This document shows, one piece after another, positions 61,106-64,000 of a stretch of 64,000 bases of DNA. Position 1 is the stretch's first letter; each line of letters starts with the position of its first letter. Made by a program: the position numbers and the translations under genes. Origin of the DNA: Dokdonella sp. (lineage in GTDB: Bacteria; Pseudomonadota; Gammaproteobacteria; Xanthomonadales; Rhodanobacteraceae); NCBI RefSeq assembly GCF_017744955.1, contig NZ_JAGIAG010000001.1, positions 1,116,001 to 1,180,000 of the forward strand, in the 5' to 3' direction. Under the pieces are notes generated by a model. That model was not told the DNA's origin and did no database searches. It was given only the letters and a program-made list of their open reading frames with translations.

Positions 61106-63112
61106 CTATTTCCCTTTCTGGGCGCGCTTTTCCGACGGCGATTTCCACTCGGCCGGCGGCTCGGCCTTGCCGGCGCGTGTCGCCGCCAGGCGCAACGCTT
61201 CAATTTCACTGCCGGTCGAGGCGAAATCGTCGAAATAGGCGTCGAGGTTGGACCCTTCGGTAAACGCGTTCAGTTGCGTTTCCTGCCACCAGGCGATGCG
61301 GCGTTCGCGCTGCTGGTCGCCCGGCGCGAGCGGACCGACTTCGCGCAGGATCGTGCTGCCGATCCGTGCGCTGATGGCCGTGTCGCTCGAATTCAGCATG
61401 AGGCGGCCGATCGCGAGGCATGCCTCTCGGCGCCGCGCGTCGTCCGCGTCGCCGCGCTGCTTGCACGCGGTATGTACGCTGGCGAAGTGCGATGCGCTGG
61501 TCGAATGGATCATCGCGAAGCTCAGCGCCGCGGCCTTGCCGGCCGTGTCGGCGGAGAAATTCTCGACCGACGACGACGGCAGCAGCGTGGCCTGGAGGTT
61601 TTCCAAAGGTATCGGGCGTTTGCCCACGGCGGCGAGCCACGGCGCGAGCAGGTCGGCCAGATGTTCGTCGTACCGCTTCGCCTCCGCCATGCGCTGCAGG
61701 AGCGCCGGTGTGTCCGCATCGGCGGCCGACAGCGACAGGCCCCAGGCCGCCGCGTTGTCGGCGTCGAGCCGTTGCACGTTGGCGATCGCGGCGCCGGCGG
61801 CGTCGCTGCTCGAGGTGGCGACGACCCACTGCACCAGCAGGTCGTCCGGGTTCGCCGCTGCCAGCGCGGCGAGGGCATCGGGCGCCGATGCGTCTTTCGT
61901 CGCCGGCGCGTCCGCGGGGCCGGCGGTATCGAGCCAGAAGGCGAAGACCTTGTCCGAGCCCAGCGCCAAGGCTTGCGTGCGCACGTCGGTGCTGCCGCGC
62001 ATGTCGTCGAGCAAGGCGCGGACGTAGTCCCGCCACGCGTTCTCCGCCGCGGAGGCGGTGGCCTTTTCCTCCGAGTCCGCGTCGACCCAGCCGGCCGGCG
62101 GAGTCATCGGTTGACCGAGGCGCTCGAGCCGGCGTTCGGTCGCGGCGATTTCGTTCGGTGCGCCGCGCCAGTCCGCGACGAGATCGGCAAGGTCGTCGCC
62201 GAAGGCCGTCATGTTGCGCAGCGGATTGGGCGCGTGCGCTTTCAGCCAGTCGAACTGGCGCTGCAGTTCGGCGAGGTCGCTCGGCGTGGCGCCCGCGGCG
62301 GTGAGCATCTTCAGGCCGGTTTCGCGCAGGGCGAAGCTGGTGCCCTTGCCGGCCATCAGCGTGCCGGCCTCGACGCACCAGCCGAGGCGCTGCCAGGCCT
62401 GCTCGACGTTGCCGTCGGGCGCGCAGACGCTTTGCAGGGCGTTCGTGGTCGGTGCGACGCTGGAATCGGCGTGGCGCAGGGCGTCCAGCAGCGCGCGCTC
62501 CTCGACCGAGGCATCCTCCCGCGAGTCGCCGAAGCCGGCTTCGGGATGGGCGGTGAGCGCCTTGCGCCATTCGGCCACTTCCGCGCCGGAATGGTCGTCG
62601 GCGCGCGTCGCCGAGGCCATGCGTGAGAGCGCCTCGTCGAGCGCGGCCTGTCCGCCCTTCGCGTGCGCCAGCGCGACGGCGTACTGCAGCGCGCCGGCAT
62701 TGTCCGGTTCCAGCCGCACCAGGGCGGCGACTTCCGCTTCGGGCCAGCGCGTCGGGCCGCATTGGCTGGAGTAGTAGTTGCCGGAATCGGCGGCGATCCA
62801 TTGCACGACCGCGTCGCCGCGCGCCAGCTGGGCGGCGTTCGCGACCACGTCCTGGCGCTTCGGGCGCAGGACGGTCGGCACGTCTTCGTCGTCGACGTAC
62901 AGGCGCGCGGCCAGCACTTGCCGGCGCGGCGAGGCGTCGTTGCGCAGCGTGTCGAAGAGATCGAGCTGGCCGCGTCGATACGTGTCGATCAGGGACTGCG
63001 TGTCCTTGTCGGGCACGCTCGCCGGCGGCTCGGCGCGAGCGCTCGCCGAAAGGGCGGCGAGCGGCGCCGAGAATGCGAGTACGATGCCCAACCCAGCCGT
63101 CTTGCTGCGCAT
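61106..63112 (-). CDS. Large secreted protein of unknown function
   Basis: This 668-residue protein has a signal peptide (about [27 protein letters not shown]). The rest is Ala-rich, helical, and reads like degenerate TPR/Sel1-type repeats (for example [40 protein letters not shown]). It ends in a Lys-rich tail ([11 protein letters not shown]). No catalytic motif. It is divergent from lipB and follows no clear operon. A periplasmic scaffold role would be a guess. Confidence 0.75.
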   Translation of the reverse strand: MRSKTAGLGIVLAFSAPLAALSASARAEPPASVPDKDTQSLIDTYRRGQLDLFDTLRNDASPRRQVLAARLYVDDEDVPTVLRPKRQDVVANAAQLARGDAVVQWIAADSGNYYSSQCGPTRWPEAEVAALVRLEPDNAGALQYAVALAHAKGGQAALDEALSRMASATRADDHSGAEVAEWRKALTAHPEAGFGDSREDASVEERALLDALRHADSSVAPTTNALQSVCAPDGNVEQAWQRLGWCVEAGTLMAGKGTSFALRETGLKMLTAAGATPSDLAELQRQFDWLKAHAPNPLRNMTAFGDDLADLVADWRGAPNEIAATERRLERLGQPMTPPAGWVDADSEEKATASAAENAWRDYVRALLDDMRGSTDVRTQALALGSDKVFAFWLDTAGPADAPATKDASAPDALAALAAANPDDLLVQWVVATSSSDAAGAAIANVQRLDADNAAAWGLSLSAADADTPALLQRMAEAKRYDEHLADLLAPWLAAVGKRPIPLENLQATLLPSSSVENFSADTAGKAAALSFAMIHSTSASHFASVHTACKQRGDADDARRREACLAIGRLMLNSSDTAISARIGSTILREVGPLAPGDQQRERRIAWWQETQLNAFTEGSNLDAYFDDFASTGSEIEALRLAATRAGKAEPPAEWKSPSEKRAQKGK

Positions 63113-63218
63113 GACGCGACTCCCCCGTGGCAGGTGCGGTGAGTCTAGCAAGGCGGAGGCGTGCGGGTCCGCCGTACGTCGTGATTGTGAAACGAGCCTG
63201 AGAACCCATCTACGCGAC

Positions 63219-63899
63219 ATGTCCCAGCCACTGATCGTCCGCCGCCTCGGCCGCCAACCCTACGAACCCGTCTGGCGTGCGATGCAGGCGTTCACCGATC
63301 GGCGCGGAGCGGAAACGCCGGACGAACTGTGGGTGCTCGAGCATGATCCGGTCTTCACCCTCGGCCAGGCCGGCAAGTGGGAGCACGTGCTGCTGCCGGG
63401 CGAGATCCCGGTGGTGCCGGTCGATCGCGGCGGCCAGGTGACCTACCACGGGCCGGGCCAGATCGTCGCCTATCCGCTGTTCGACCTGCGCCGGCTGAAG
63501 GTCGGCGTGCGCGAGCTGGTGCAGCGGATCGAGCAGGCGATCATCGACACGCTGGAGACCTGGAACATCGTCGCGGTGCGCCGCGACGGCGCGCCGGGCG
63601 TCTACGTCGGCGACGCCAAGGTCGCTGCGCTCGGCCTGCGCGTGCGGCGCGGCTGTTCGTTCCACGGTCTCGCCTTCAACGTGGACATGGATCTGGAGCC
63701 GTTCCACCGCATCAATCCCTGCGGCTACCAGGGTTTGGCCGTCACCCAGGTGCTAGACTTGGGCGGGCCTGGCTCGCTGGCCGAGGTCGAAACCGTCCTG
63801 ATCGGCGAGCTGGCGCGACAATTCGGCCTCGTGCCGCAAACCGCCGCGGCAGAACTCCCCCTTTCCGCCACCGCCGACGCCGTGCACGTCGCTCGGTGA
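63219..63899 (+). CDS. lipB: Octanoyltransferase LipB
   Basis: This 226-residue enzyme moves octanoyl from acyl carrier protein to lipoyl domains. It has [33 protein letters not shown], the catalytic Lys in [12 protein letters not shown] and the catalytic Cys in [13 protein letters not shown]. The start is set at [10 protein letters not shown]. Followed 17 bp later by lipA. Confidence 0.97.
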   Translation: MSQPLIVRRLGRQPYEPVWRAMQAFTDRRGAETPDELWVLEHDPVFTLGQAGKWEHVLLPGEIPVVPVDRGGQVTYHGPGQIVAYPLFDLRRLKVGVRELVQRIEQAIIDTLETWNIVAVRRDGAPGVYVGDAKVAALGLRVRRGCSFHGLAFNVDMDLEPFHRINPCGYQGLAVTQVLDLGGPGSLAEVETVLIGELARQFGLVPQTAAAELPLSATADAVHVAR

Positions 63900-63916
63900 G
63901 CCTGACTCGAAGCAGC

Positions 63917-64000
63917 ATGACCGACGTCAAGACCATTCCGCTGGCTGTCATCCCTACGCCCGTCGCCGGGGCATCGCCGGACAAGCAGCTCGGCGAGGAC
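63917..64000 (+). CDS. lipA: Lipoyl synthase, N-terminal fragment (partial)
   Basis: The window ends after 28 codons (MTDVKTIPLAVIPTPVAGAS...). The N-terminus is not conserved enough alone; the call rests on the position after lipB and on the similar opening (...SIPLQVV...) of xanthomonad LipA. The enzyme inserts the two sulfurs of lipoate. Confidence 0.8.
   Translation, partial: MTDVKTIPLAVIPTPVAGASPDKQLGED

Noticed and set aside
60729-61238. Open frames on both strands between the S9A gene and the large secreted protein gene
   Set aside because: Arg-rich, no ribosome binding site, no family resemblance.

Overview
The window is about 64 kb of high-GC DNA, densely packed with genes. It looks like a chromosome segment of a gammaproteobacterium of the order Lysobacterales (Xanthomonadales), probably near Rhodanobacteraceae. 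Four things point there: a copL-copA-copB copper module, an ECF sigma factor of the Xanthomonadaceae type paired with a Hanks-type kinase, mreBCD-mrdA-rodA ... mltB-rlpA-dacA-ybeD-lipB-lipA in the xanthomonad order, and a secreted protein ending in a FADG(L/F)E-like tail. I saw no rRNA, tRNA, transposase, prophage or CRISPR array. This assignment is an inference from gene content.

Layout. 0-7.6 kb: an ArnT-like glycosyltransferase, soluble pyrophosphatase, a thioredoxin-TPR protein overlapping an S9A peptidase lipoprotein, and a duplicated-domain secreted protein. 7.6-13.0 kb: a copper operon (copL, multicopper oxidase copA, copB, a cytochrome c with a His-rich tail, an NTF2-like protein, a DUF411 protein). 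13.0-16.0 kb: an MgtC-like membrane protein and a 738-residue LysM protein of unknown role. 16.1-19.4 kb: a MerR regulator with a typical 19-bp-spacer promoter, translationally coupled to a copper P-type ATPase with a duplicated YHS unit, closed by a 17-bp-stem terminator. 19.4-26.4 kb: a K+-independent H+-pyrophosphatase, PPi-dependent phosphofructokinase, adk, a membrane protein, mpl and a Lon-N protein. 26.4-31 kb: a TonB-dependent siderophore receptor with a Fur-box-like site, glyoxalase I and an ArgD-like transaminase. 31-34.5 kb: a sigma factor/kinase signalling pair. 34.5-42 kb: membrane proteins, an amidohydrolase, hemL, thiE, rubredoxin, a DUF192 protein and a PfkB kinase.

42-64 kb is the elongasome / cell-wall / lipoylation region: mreB, mreC, mreD, mrdA, rodA, mltB, rlpA, dacA, ybeD, lipB and the start of lipA. 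Accessory blocks split it twice. One (about 48.1-54.5 kb) carries a giant protein with nine 71-residue InlB-type repeats, a pentapeptide-repeat protein and a small Cys-containing secreted protein. The other (about 58.4-63.2 kb) carries a second S9A peptidase and a large secreted protein of unknown role.

Functional threads: copper detoxification (oxidase, outer-membrane CopB, efflux ATPase, metal-binding proteins); pyrophosphate economy (ppa, hppA, pfp); cell-shape and peptidoglycan machinery. Several families of short inverted-repeat elements sit between genes, and one lies in frame inside mpl, adding about 26 residues to the ligase.

The most notable candidates for undescribed biology are the 738-residue LysM protein, the ECF-kinase pair, the His-tailed cytochrome in the copper operon, the duplicated YHS unit of the ATPase, and the InlB-repeat protein with its C-terminal tag and palindromic upstream region.
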